64,000 bases of DNA from Salarchaeum japonicum (GTDB lineage: Archaea > Halobacteriota > Halobacteria > Halobacteriales > Halobacteriaceae). Positions 33,042-41,350 of the stretch are shown one piece after another (the stretch's first letter is position 1; every line of letters starts with the position of its first letter). The notes beneath the pieces were generated by a model. The model saw only the letters and a list, made by a program, of their open reading frames with translations. It was not told where the DNA came from and did not search any database. The translations under genes and the position numbers were made by a program. Location of the stretch: assembly GCF_020614395.1 (NCBI RefSeq), contig NZ_CP085324.1, forward strand, positions 997,564 through 1,061,563, read 5' to 3'.

Positions 33042-33293
33042 ATGAGCGACGCGCGAAGCGGCAGTCCGGCGCTCCGACCCGTGGACGCGGCGATACTCGA
33101 CTTCCTCGCGGACGGCCGCGTGGAGTACGCGGCCATCATCGCCAACCGGGTCGGCGCGCACACGCCCTACGTGGAGCGCCGCTGCGCCGTCCTCGCCGAC
33201 CGCGGCCTCGTCGAACCCGTCACGGGCGAAGTCGTCTTCCGCGCGACCGACGCCGGCAAGCGCGCCGTCACCCCCGGCGGGTTCCCCGAGTAA
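33042..33293 (+). CDS. Small winged-helix DNA-binding protein
   Basis: An 83-residue protein almost entirely made of a winged-helix domain: D-A-A-I-L-D-F-L near residue 15, a recognition-type helix V-E-R-R-C-A-V-L-A-D-R-G-L-V-E, then a wing ending in T-D-A-G-K-R-A-V. It resembles the PhiH1-type or MarR-like small repressors of haloarchaea. It probably binds DNA as a dimer. The palindrome at its own promoter and the divergent rhodanese/MBL gene are the obvious target candidates. It precedes yqeC by 36 bp. Confidence 0.75.
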   Translation: MSDARSGSPALRPVDAAILDFLADGRVEYAAIIANRVGAHTPYVERRCAVLADRGLVEPVTGEVVFRATDAGKRAVTPGGFPE

Positions 33294-33329
33294 CGCCGCG
33301 CTTACCCGTCTACCGTTCTCAGCGACCGT

Positions 33330-34046
33330 ATGGAGTTCCGTGACGCCCTCGCCGCCGACGGCGTCGTCGTCATCGTCGGAGCCGGCGGGAAGAAGACCAC
33401 GGCGTTCGCGCTCGCCGACCGCATCCCGCGCGCCGTCGTCACCACGACCACCCGCGTCCCCGACCTCACGGAGCGCGTCTCGACGTTCCGCGTGACCGAC
33501 GACCCGCGCGCCGCAATCGAGGCCGCGGCCGACTTCCCGGTCGGCGTCGTCGCCGGCGAGTACCGGCCCGGCCACTACCAGGGCTACGACCCCGACACCG
33601 TCGCCGGCCTCCGCGACCTCGCGGACGCCGTGCTCGTGAAGGCCGACGGCGCGCGCGGCCGCGAGTTCAAGGCCCCCAAGGAGGGCGAACCGCCGATCCC
33701 CGCGAACACCGACACCGTCCTCCCCGTCGCCTCCACCGCGGTCGTCGGCGACCCGCTCACCGACGAGTCGGTTCACCGGCCCGAGCGCGTCGCCGCGCTC
33801 ACCGACCTCGAAACGGGTGACACCATCGAACCCGAGCACGTCGCCGCGGTGCTCGCACACCCCGACGGCGGCCTGAAGAACGTCCCAGCGGACGCGACCG
33901 TGATTCCCGTCCTGAACAAAGTCGACGACCAGGAGCGCCGGGATATCGCCGAAGAAATCGCGTCGGGCGTCCACGAGCGCGCGGACGTGGCGCGGGTGGC
34001 GCTCACCAGTCACGTCCGCGACGACCCGCTGGTCGGCGTTCGCTAG
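33330..34046 (+). CDS. yqeC: YqeC-like protein (selenium cofactor / Mo hydroxylase accessory family)
   Basis: A 238-residue protein with the YqeC pattern: an N-terminal V-G-A-G-G-K-K-T-T P-loop-like motif near residue 16, T-T-T-T-R near 42, A-D-G-A-R-G-R-E-F-K near 112, P-A-N-T-D near 127, and an N-K-V-D segment near 199 as in NTPases. In bacteria YqeC is tied to selenium-dependent molybdenum hydroxylases; its chemistry is not settled. Here the neighbours are formate dehydrogenase, MobA and a molybdate importer, so a role in molybdoenzyme maturation is likely. Its stop interlocks with that of the opposite molybdoenzyme gene. Confidence 0.85.
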   Translation: MEFRDALAADGVVVIVGAGGKKTTAFALADRIPRAVVTTTTRVPDLTERVSTFRVTDDPRAAIEAAADFPVGVVAGEYRPGHYQGYDPDTVAGLRDLADAVLVKADGARGREFKAPKEGEPPIPANTDTVLPVASTAVVGDPLTDESVHRPERVAALTDLETGDTIEPEHVAAVLAHPDGGLKNVPADATVIPVLNKVDDQERRDIAEEIASGVHERADVARVALTSHVRDDPLVGVR

Positions 34047-35929
34047 TCGATGCGGACGGCGGTCGCGCCCGCGCGGACGAGCGGGTCGGCGGCGTCCGCG
34101 TGCAGGGCGACCGTGCCCGCGCGGATGCCGTCCGTGACGTGCGCGACCGCGTCCACTGTGGCGTCGCCGTCCACGGTCGAGACCGCGACGCGGTCGCCGT
34201 CCGCGACGCCGAGTTCGGCCGCGTCCTCGGTGTTGAGGCGGAGGCGGTCGTCGCCGGCCTCCATCCCGAACCCGCCCGCGCGGCTCGCGACCACCAGCGC
34301 GAACGCACCCTCCGGAATCCGCGACGCCTCGAACGACGGTTCGACGAACCGCGCGCGGCCGTCCGCGGTCGCGAAGGACTCCGTGTAGAGCGTGTCTTCG
34401 CCCTGCGGCCAGCGCTCGCCGTCCGGCCCGCCGTGGAGGTCGCTCACGGCCGCGAGTTCGCGCGCGGTGTCCTCGACGTCGCCCGCAAAGGCGTCACCGG
34501 CGAGCCGGCGGCCGAGGCCGCCGAGAATCGCGTGGTCGGAGCGCGCGTCCCCGGGCGGGTCGGCGCGCGGGGAGAGCCGCTGGACGCGCCGGTCGAGCGA
34601 GGTGACTGTCCCGGGTTTTTCGAGGCCGACGGCGGCCGGGAGCACCACGTCGGCGTGCGCGGTCGTCTCCGACTCGAACACGTCCAGCACGACGAGCGTG
34701 TCCAGGGACGCCAGTCGCTCCGCGACCTCGGCTTCGTCGCGCTTCGACACCCCGGGGTTCTCGCCGACGACGAGCACGCCGCGCACGTCCTCGCCGAACG
34801 CCGGCAACGCCTCCTTCTCGGTCAATCCCGGCTCCCGGGGCGGTGCGACGCCCCACGCGTCCGCGAGGCGGGCGCGCGCCGACTCGTCGTCCAGCGGCGC
34901 GTGACCGGGGAGGCCGTCGGGCCGACAGCCGGCGTCGGTCGCGCCCTGCTCGTTGTTCAGTCCGCGCAGGAGGCCGAACCCGGTACCGGGCCGACCGACG
35001 TTCCCGGTGAGCGCGAGGAGGTCGAGGAGCGCGTTCGGCGTCGCGCCGCCGTCGTTCTCCACGCCCGTCGCGGCGAGCACGGCGACCCGGTCGGCGTCCG
35101 CCACCGCGTCCGCCACCGCGTCCACCGCGTCAGCCGACACGCCAGTCTCCGCCGCCGCGCTCACGGGGTCGATGTCCGCCACCGCGTCCGCGTACGCCTC
35201 GTAGCCGGTCGTGCGCTCGTCGAGGAAGTCCCTATCCACGTCGCCGCGTTCGACGAGGCGCGCGCACACCGCCTGGAGGAAGCGCGCGTCCGACCCGGGC
35301 CGCGGCGCGACGTGGTGGCTGGCGAGCCGCGTCGTCTCGTTCTCGCGCGGGTCGACCTGCACGAGCGTCGCGTCCCCCCGGTTCACGGCGGGGCGGACGA
35401 ACGAGTCGAAGAACACGGGCTGCTGGACTGCCGGGTTCGCGCCGACTGCGAGCAACAGGTCGGTGTCGTCGAGGTCGTCGGCCGCGAACGTCGTCGCCGG
35501 ATACCCGAACCGCTCGATGAGCGCGCCCGCCGCCTCCTCGTGGCACGCCCGCGCCCGGTTGTCCACGTTGTTCGTACCGAGGGCGCGCGCGAGCTTCTGC
35601 AGGCGATAGTTCTCCTCGTTCGTGCAGTGCGGCGCGCCCAGAAACGCGAGCGCGTCCGCGCCGTACTCCGCGCGAACCCCCTGAAGGCCGTCCGCGGCGC
35701 GGTCGAGCGCGCGCTCCCACGACGCCGGGACGAGGTCGCCGTCCTCGCGGACGAGCGGCGTCGTCAAGCGGTCGGGGTCGTCCAGCACGCGGGGCGCGCG
35801 GATGCCCTTCGCGCAGAGGCTTCCGTCCGGGTTCGCGGGGCCCGTCCGGCCGACCGCGCGGTCGCCGTCGTCGCCGACGTCGAGCCGGCAGCCGACCGCG
35901 CAGAGCGGGCAGACGGTTCCCTCCGCCAT
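34043..35929 (-). CDS. Molybdopterin oxidoreductase, FdhA/NasA-like (second catalytic subunit)
   Basis: A 628-residue enzyme of the DMSO-reductase superfamily. A [4Fe-4S] site is formed by C7, C10, C14 and C39, and the likely Mo ligand is C129 in V-D-N-R-A-R-A-C-H. Later segments (T-N-E-E-N-Y near 103, L-N-N-E-Q-G-A-T-D, G-E-N-P-G) place it near formate dehydrogenase alpha and assimilatory nitrate reductase. It lacks the N-terminal extension of the FdhA two genes upstream. It is last in the fdh operon, with a TGATG junction to DUF1641. The reaction (formate oxidation or another) cannot be read from sequence. Confidence 0.85.
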   Translation of the reverse strand: MAEGTVCPLCAVGCRLDVGDDGDRAVGRTGPANPDGSLCAKGIRAPRVLDDPDRLTTPLVREDGDLVPASWERALDRAADGLQGVRAEYGADALAFLGAPHCTNEENYRLQKLARALGTNNVDNRARACHEEAAGALIERFGYPATTFAADDLDDTDLLLAVGANPAVQQPVFFDSFVRPAVNRGDATLVQVDPRENETTRLASHHVAPRPGSDARFLQAVCARLVERGDVDRDFLDERTTGYEAYADAVADIDPVSAAAETGVSADAVDAVADAVADADRVAVLAATGVENDGGATPNALLDLLALTGNVGRPGTGFGLLRGLNNEQGATDAGCRPDGLPGHAPLDDESARARLADAWGVAPPREPGLTEKEALPAFGEDVRGVLVVGENPGVSKRDEAEVAERLASLDTLVVLDVFESETTAHADVVLPAAVGLEKPGTVTSLDRRVQRLSPRADPPGDARSDHAILGGLGRRLAGDAFAGDVEDTARELAAVSDLHGGPDGERWPQGEDTLYTESFATADGRARFVEPSFEASRIPEGAFALVVASRAGGFGMEAGDDRLRLNTEDAAELGVADGDRVAVSTVDGDATVDAVAHVTDGIRAGTVALHADAADPLVRAGATAVRID

Positions 35930-36516
35930 CAGTCCTCGGAGCGGAGGCGACTCCCCTGCGAGCGGAGCACGGAGAGGAGGTAGCCGAGTCCGGCGCGGAT
36001 GTCCGCGTCGAACATCGCGCCGACGAGCGCGAACGGCCCCGCCGGCTCCGATTCCTCCTCGGCCTCCCCGACCGCGTCGAGCACGCGGTTCAATCCGGCG
36101 ACCGTGGTCTCGTCCACGTCGAGCGCGGACAGCACGCCCGCCATCTCGATGAGTTCGTCGAGGTCGCCGGACTGCTGGAGCGCGAGCACGGAGTCCAAGG
36201 CGTCCGCGAGGTCGTCGCTGTTCTCGCCGACGCCCTCCGCGAGTGCGACCGTGCCCTCGGTCGAGAGCGCGTCACCGGCCTCGACGAGCGTGACGATGGA
36301 CTGCGTGACCTTGTCCACGTCGTCGTCGTCCGCGCTCGCGATGACGAGAATCGCCGTCTCCAGGACGGCTTCGAGCTCGTCCGTGTACTCGATGGCGTCC
36401 GCGTAGTCCCCGCCGTACTCCTCCAGAACGGAGCGCAGGGCGTCCTCGCCCTCCTGCGGTCGCTCGGGTTCGACGTTCAGCGCCGCGTCGGGAACGTCAG
36501 TGGTCGGTTTCGCCAT
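35929..36516 (-). CDS. DUF1641 protein, formate dehydrogenase-associated
   Basis: A 195-residue acidic helical protein of the DUF1641 group, which accompanies FdhA-type enzymes (for example next to YjgC in Bacillus). The central part is a run of amphipathic helices with A-L-D-S-V-L and L-I-E-M-A-G-V-L-S-A-L-D-V; the end has A-D-I-R-A-G-L-G-Y-L-L-S-V-L. It sits between the two molybdoenzyme genes, 2 bp after fdhA and overlapping the next by one base, so equal dosage with both is likely. It may be an assembly factor or a structural subunit. Confidence 0.82.
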   Translation of the reverse strand: MAKPTTDVPDAALNVEPERPQEGEDALRSVLEEYGGDYADAIEYTDELEAVLETAILVIASADDDDVDKVTQSIVTLVEAGDALSTEGTVALAEGVGENSDDLADALDSVLALQQSGDLDELIEMAGVLSALDVDETTVAGLNRVLDAVGEAEEESEPAGPFALVGAMFDADIRAGLGYLLSVLRSQGSRLRSED

Positions 36517-36518
36517 CG

Positions 36519-38816
36519 TTAGTCGTCACCCGAGACAGGTTCGCGCGTCTCGAAGTCGACGTCCGGTTCGCCCTCCACGGGCGTCACGCGCACCGCGGAC
36601 ACCTTGAACTCCGGCGTGCGGGCGTGCGGGTCGAGGCGCTCCGAGTCCGTGAGTTTGTTCACGCACGTCTCCGCGAAGTGAATCGGCGCGAACACCGTCC
36701 CCGACCCGATGCGGGCGGTGACCTGCGCGGGCACCGTGATTTCGCCGCGGCGGGATTCGAGCGTGACGAGGTCGCCGTCCTCGATACCGTAGTCCGCCGC
36801 GTCCTCGGGGTTGATCTCCACGAAGTCGCGGTCGTTGTACCCCTGGATTCCCTCCTCGGGGTGCGTCATCGTCCCCGTGTGGTACTGGTAGAGCACGCGC
36901 CCGGTCGTGAGCGAGAGCGGGTAGTCCTCGTCCGGGAGTTCACCCGGCTCGTTGTACCCGACGGCCTGCAGGTGCGCGAGCCCGTCCTCGGTGTTGAACT
37001 CCTCGGTGTAGAGGCGTTCCGTGCCGGGATGGTCGAGGTCGTAGCACGGCCACTGCAGGCCGCCCTCCTCCTCGACGCGCTCCTGCGTGATACCGCCGTA
37101 GATGGGGGTGAGCTGGCGCATCTCCTCCATGATTTCGGCGGTGTTGTCGTAGTCCCACTCGCGGCCCATCCGGTTCGCGAGGTCCTGGAGGATTTCCCAG
37201 TCGGTCTTCGAGTCGCCCTTCGGGTCGATGACCTGCTTCACCATCTGGACGCGGCGGTCGGTGTTCGTGAATGTCCCCGTCTTCTCCAGGAACGAACACG
37301 CGGGCAGCACCACGTCCGCGTACTTCGCGGTGTCGTTCAAGAAGAGGTCCTGGACGACGAGGAACTCCATCTCCTCCAGAACCTCGGAGGCGTGGTTCGA
37401 CCCGGGTTCGGAGAGCGAGGGGTTCTCACCGATGCAGTACATCCCCTGGAGTTCGTCCTCGTTCGCCGCGAGGAACATCTCCGTCGTGTAGAACCCGGGT
37501 TCGGGGTCGATTTCGCAGTCCCAGGCCTCCTCGAACTTCTTCCGGTTCTCCTCGTCCGTGATGGACTGGTAGCCGGGGAAGTTGTCCGGGAGCGGCCCCA
37601 TGTCGCCGCCGCCGCCCTGGACGTTGTTCTGCCCGCGGAAGGGGGACACTCCCGTCCCCGGTTTGCCGAGGTTGCCGGTGATGGCGGCGAGGTTCGCCAT
37701 CGCCATGATGTTCTCCGTGCCGTGGGAGTGCTCGGTCAGGCCGAGCGTCCACCCGAACACGACGCGGTCGTTGCTCGTGATGGTCTCCGCGGCCGACTTC
37801 AGTTCCTCGGGCGTGACGCCCGTGACCTCCTCGACGTAGTCGGGCGTGAACTCTTGGACGGCCTCACGCACCTGGTCGATGCCGCGCGTGCGCTCTTCCA
37901 CGAACTCCTCGTCGTAGAGGTCGTTCTCGATGATGTACCGGACGAGGCCGTTGATCCAGACCTGGTCGAACCCGGGCCGGACTTCCGTGTACTGGGTGGC
38001 GTACTCGGCTATCTGAACCTCGCGGGGGTCGAAGACGACGAGCTCCTTCCCGTCCTTGACGTGCTGCTTGATGCGCGTCGCGAGCACGGGGTGGGCTTCG
38101 GTCGTGTTCGACCCGGTGAGGAAGATGGCGTCCGCCTGCTCGAAGTCCTCCGTCGAGACGGACGCGGCACCGTAGCCGTACGTCCGCGCGAGCCCGGCGA
38201 CCGTCGAGGAGTGACAGAGCCGGTTGCAGTTGTCGACGGTGTTCGTCCCCAAGACCTGTCGGGCGAACTTCCCCATCAGGTAGTTCTCCTCGTTCGTCGC
38301 CTTCGAGGACGCGATCATGCTCATCGCGGAGCCGCCGTACTCCTCCTTGATGTCCTGGAAGCCCTCGACGACGCGCTCGTAGGCCTCGTCCCAGGAGGCT
38401 TCGCGGAACTCGCCGTTCTCGTCGCGGACGAGCGGCGTCGTCAGCCGGCCCTCGGAGTCCACGAAGTCGTACGTGAACTTCCCCTTCACGCACGTCGAAA
38501 TGCCGTTCACCGGCGACTTCTCGGGTTCCGTGGGCCGGGTGGCGAGCACTTCGTCGCCGTCCGTGTACACGTCGAACCGACAGCCGACCGCGCAGTAGCC
38601 GCAGGTCGTGTCCTCGACGGTGAGGTCTTCGAGGCGCTTATCGCCGATGGTGGTCGCGATGTCGAACAGCTTCCCCTCGGGGAGCGTTCCCGCGGCCGTC
38701 CCCTCGGCGACGTGCTCGACGTTCGACAGCGCCTTCTTCCGGGCGCCCTGCATGAAGCCGGCGACGCCCTCCTTCTGTTCCTCGTCGTCCGTGGTGCGTT
38801 CGTCCAAGTTCGTCAT
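36519..38816 (-). CDS. fdhA: Formate dehydrogenase alpha subunit, molybdopterin-dependent
   Basis: A 765-residue molybdo/tungstoenzyme. An unusual ~65-residue helical N-terminal extension precedes the [4Fe-4S] ligands C72, C75, C79 and C109. The metal ligand is C201 in V-D-N-C-N-R-L-C-H-S-S, the standard Fdh context with Cys instead of selenocysteine. G-Q-N-N-V-Q-G and D-M-G-x-L-P-D-N-F-P-G-Y follow, characteristic of FdhA. It oxidises formate to CO2 in the cytoplasm (no signal peptide). The NuoG-like ferredoxin part that is fused to FdsA in bacteria is here a separate gene upstream with a 4-bp overlap. Confidence 0.92.
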   Translation of the reverse strand: MTNLDERTTDDEEQKEGVAGFMQGARKKALSNVEHVAEGTAAGTLPEGKLFDIATTIGDKRLEDLTVEDTTCGYCAVGCRFDVYTDGDEVLATRPTEPEKSPVNGISTCVKGKFTYDFVDSEGRLTTPLVRDENGEFREASWDEAYERVVEGFQDIKEEYGGSAMSMIASSKATNEENYLMGKFARQVLGTNTVDNCNRLCHSSTVAGLARTYGYGAASVSTEDFEQADAIFLTGSNTTEAHPVLATRIKQHVKDGKELVVFDPREVQIAEYATQYTEVRPGFDQVWINGLVRYIIENDLYDEEFVEERTRGIDQVREAVQEFTPDYVEEVTGVTPEELKSAAETITSNDRVVFGWTLGLTEHSHGTENIMAMANLAAITGNLGKPGTGVSPFRGQNNVQGGGGDMGPLPDNFPGYQSITDEENRKKFEEAWDCEIDPEPGFYTTEMFLAANEDELQGMYCIGENPSLSEPGSNHASEVLEEMEFLVVQDLFLNDTAKYADVVLPACSFLEKTGTFTNTDRRVQMVKQVIDPKGDSKTDWEILQDLANRMGREWDYDNTAEIMEEMRQLTPIYGGITQERVEEEGGLQWPCYDLDHPGTERLYTEEFNTEDGLAHLQAVGYNEPGELPDEDYPLSLTTGRVLYQYHTGTMTHPEEGIQGYNDRDFVEINPEDAADYGIEDGDLVTLESRRGEITVPAQVTARIGSGTVFAPIHFAETCVNKLTDSERLDPHARTPEFKVSAVRVTPVEGEPDVDFETREPVSGDD

Positions 38817-39730
38817 GGCCAGTCACGCTCCTCGTCGCCACCCGTCTCCCGGGTGGTCTCGGTTACCTGGTCGCGCTTCATCGGGGTCATCGGTCCCTTC
38901 TCCACGTCCGCGGACTCCACGACCTTCCCGACGCTGTTCTTCTGATTGAACCCGGGCAGGGGGATAGTCGTCGCGTCCTCGATGCCTTTCTCGACGAGAC
39001 TCCCGGTCGGGCAGACGGTGACGCAGTGCCCGCAGGAGACACAGGTCGAGCCCTCCATCGTGTCCGAGCCGTTCTGGAACCCGATGCGGGTGTCCCCGCC
39101 GTGGCCCTCCATGCGGAGAACGCCCTCGACCTGCACGTCGTTACACGCCTCCACGCAGCGGTTGCAGAGGATGCACTTGTTGCGGTCGATCTGGATGAAG
39201 TCGCTCGTGTCGTCGATGGGTTCGTACTCGTCGCGGTCGTCGAGCACGCCGTACCGGGGTTCCTCCACGTCGTTCTCGATGGAGACGTCCTGGAGGTCGC
39301 ACCGGCCGTTCTTCCCGCACGTCGTACAGCGGAGGTTGTGGTCGGAGAGCACGAGGTCGAGGTTCACGTCCCGCGCCTCGGACGCGGGAGCGGCGTCCGT
39401 GGACACGTCGAGGCCGTCCTCGGCGGGCGTGCTGCACGCCGGCACGACGCCCTCGTCGGTCTCGACCATGCAGGTTCGACACTCGCTCCGCGGGCCGATG
39501 TCCTGGCGGTCGTAGTGACAGAGCGCGGGCACGTACTCGTCGGTCTCGACTTCCTCGACGGCGTCGAGCAGGGTCGAACCCGCTTCGACCTCGACCTCCT
39601 GGCCGTCCACCGTGACGGTCGCGGTCTCCGCGCTCGTCACGTCGGGGTCGCTCGCGGTTCCGGGCGCAATCGTCTCCGTCAGTGGCGGTACGTCGAACTC
39701 CGAATGTGGTTCTGGTTCGTGTGAACTCAT
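38813..39730 (-). CDS. NuoG-type Fe-S subunit of formate dehydrogenase
   Basis: A 305-residue electron-transfer protein carrying four cluster sites. A plant-type [2Fe-2S] uses C71, C84, C87 and C99; a His-ligated [4Fe-4S] as in complex I NuoG uses H131, C135, C138 and C144; two ferredoxin clusters use C186/189/192/196 and C230/233/236/240. About 35 poorly conserved residues lead the domain and a charged tail ends it. It would wire FdhA to the NuoF-like subunit. Both ends overlap neighbours by 4 bp (ATGA), so it is translationally coupled. Confidence 0.93.
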   Translation of the reverse strand: MSSHEPEPHSEFDVPPLTETIAPGTASDPDVTSAETATVTVDGQEVEVEAGSTLLDAVEEVETDEYVPALCHYDRQDIGPRSECRTCMVETDEGVVPACSTPAEDGLDVSTDAAPASEARDVNLDLVLSDHNLRCTTCGKNGRCDLQDVSIENDVEEPRYGVLDDRDEYEPIDDTSDFIQIDRNKCILCNRCVEACNDVQVEGVLRMEGHGGDTRIGFQNGSDTMEGSTCVSCGHCVTVCPTGSLVEKGIEDATTIPLPGFNQKNSVGKVVESADVEKGPMTPMKRDQVTETTRETGGDEERDWP

Positions 39731-41217
39731 GGTTTCGCCCTCGCTGGCTCCTCTCCTGTCGCGTCAGAGAGACACTGTCCGGCGGGACACGTCCCCTGCG
39801 CGTGCGCTTCGAACTCCTCCGCGAACTCCTGGAGGCCCGTGCGGACGGGCCGCGGCGCGTGCTGGCCGAACGCGCAGACGCTCGACGACTCCATCACGCG
39901 CATCAGTTCGTCTATCTTCGGGCGGTCGAGCGACCCCTCGTACACGTCCCGGAGGAGTTCGGTCAACTGCTTCGACCCCTCGCGGCAGGGCACGCACCGC
40001 CCGCAGTTCGCGTCCTCCGCGAACTGCGCGCGCTTCCCGACGAACGCGACCGGACACGCGTCCGGGCCGAGCACTTCGAGCACGCCGTCCGTCCCGAGGT
40101 CGGCGGCGTCGAGCGCGTCCGGCGTCGGCGTCACGTCGAGGTCGGTGGTCAGGCCGCCGAACCGACCGCCGACGAGCACGCCCGTGTAGTCGCTGACGCC
40201 GGCGGCGTCGAGCGCGGTGTCGAGCGCGTCGTCCGCGGTGAGTTCGAGCGTCGCCTCGTCGGCGTCCCCCGTCACGGACAGCACGCGCGAGTCCGTGGGT
40301 TCGCCGCGAACAGCGGCGGCGACGTGCGCGACCGTCCGCGCCGTGTGCACCACGGTCGGCTCGCCGAACACGCCCTCGACCTCCGGCCCCGGCGGGCGGA
40401 GGCGGGCTTCGAGCCGATGGTTGCCCTCCACGGCCTCGATAGCCATCGTCGGTTCCGCGGCGCGGTACGCCGCCGGCCCCTCCACCACCGACACGTCCAC
40501 GGGGAAGTCGGGGTAGGCGTCCGCGGCGGCGGTGAGCGCGTCCCGGGCGGCCTCGTCGTCCTCGCTCACGTACACGAACACCTGCACGGCGTCCACGACG
40601 CGCGCGACGTGCGCCGCGCCCTCAAGTACAGAAAACGGGTCGCTCTCCCCGAGGAGCGCGTCGCCGGGGTTGCCGTGGGCGTTCACGACGACGGCGGGAC
40701 TGCCGTCGCGCTCGCGGACGCCCTCCCAGAGCGGGCCGACGGGTTCGTCGGCGCTCCAGTCCCCCCAGCCGCGCCCGAGCACGCCGCCCGCGCTCTCGAC
40801 GACAGCGTCGGGGTCGGCGTCGGTGAAGCCGACCGCGTCGGCGTACGCGTCCGGGTTCGTCGGCGCTATCCAGCCGCACCGCGCGAGCACCGAGCGCTCC
40901 GCCCCGAACCCGTCGAGGTCGGGGAGCGGGAGCGCCGCCGCGTCCGCTGTATCGACCGTCGCGTCCCCGTCGGGAAGCGCGCCGTCCCCGGCGAGCGCGT
41001 CCGCGACGGCTTCGGCGTCCGCTGGTGTGGCGTTCGCGTAGAACGTCGTCTCGTCGCCGTCGCTCGCGGCGAGGAGCGGTTCGACGCCCGGCACGCCCGT
41101 CGAACCCGCCTCGACGACTGGTGCGTCCGCTCGCTCGCGGGCGGCCGCCGCGACGTCCCCCGACTCGCGACCGGCGACCCGTACCGCGAGTCGCTGGCTT
41201 CCTACAGTTTCAGACAT
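39727..41217 (-). CDS. NuoF-like subunit with degenerate FMN/NADH site
   Basis: A 496-residue protein aligned by motif order with NuoF/FdsB. The C-terminal N3-type cluster ligands are intact (C405, C408, C411 in N-C-G-R-C-V-P-C-R-E-G and C448 in S-S-V-C). The FMN/NADH part is not: the Gly-rich loop reads L-G-R-G-W-G-D-W near 147-154 instead of G-R-G-G-A-G-F-P-T-G, and the C-G-E-E-T-A-L motif is Y-R-A-A-E-P-T-M-A near 251-259. Two extra Cys lie near the end (C477, C482). No NuoE-like partner is nearby. It heads the operon and probably passes electrons to something other than NAD. Confidence 0.8.
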   Translation of the reverse strand: MSETVGSQRLAVRVAGRESGDVAAAARERADAPVVEAGSTGVPGVEPLLAASDGDETTFYANATPADAEAVADALAGDGALPDGDATVDTADAAALPLPDLDGFGAERSVLARCGWIAPTNPDAYADAVGFTDADPDAVVESAGGVLGRGWGDWSADEPVGPLWEGVRERDGSPAVVVNAHGNPGDALLGESDPFSVLEGAAHVARVVDAVQVFVYVSEDDEAARDALTAAADAYPDFPVDVSVVEGPAAYRAAEPTMAIEAVEGNHRLEARLRPPGPEVEGVFGEPTVVHTARTVAHVAAAVRGEPTDSRVLSVTGDADEATLELTADDALDTALDAAGVSDYTGVLVGGRFGGLTTDLDVTPTPDALDAADLGTDGVLEVLGPDACPVAFVGKRAQFAEDANCGRCVPCREGSKQLTELLRDVYEGSLDRPKIDELMRVMESSSVCAFGQHAPRPVRTGLQEFAEEFEAHAQGTCPAGQCLSDATGEEPARAKP

Positions 41218-41255
41218 CGTGCATCGTCTCGAACAACTGTTCTCAAGCCAGCCCC

Positions 41256-41264
41256 AAATAAGTT
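41256..41264 (-). promoter_or_regulatory. TATA box of the formate dehydrogenase operon
   Basis: AAATAAGTT (plus-strand reading) lies 39-47 bp upstream of the start at 41217 on the minus strand, giving a leader of roughly a dozen bases. It is the only clear AT-rich element in the gap to mobA. Confidence 0.5.
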
Positions 41265-41350
41265 TGTTCACGCCGCCTATCCGCCAGAAAGCGGCGACTC
41301 GCGCCGGTTCGAACGACGCGCTTTTCCAGCGGCCACAACTACTATGCGCG

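Noticed and set aside
34043-35929. Calling the short molybdoenzyme an assimilatory nitrate reductase
   Set aside because: No nitrite reductase, nitrate transporter or ferredoxin-dependent nas genes are nearby, and motif contexts are closer to FdhA; left as FdhA/NasA-like.
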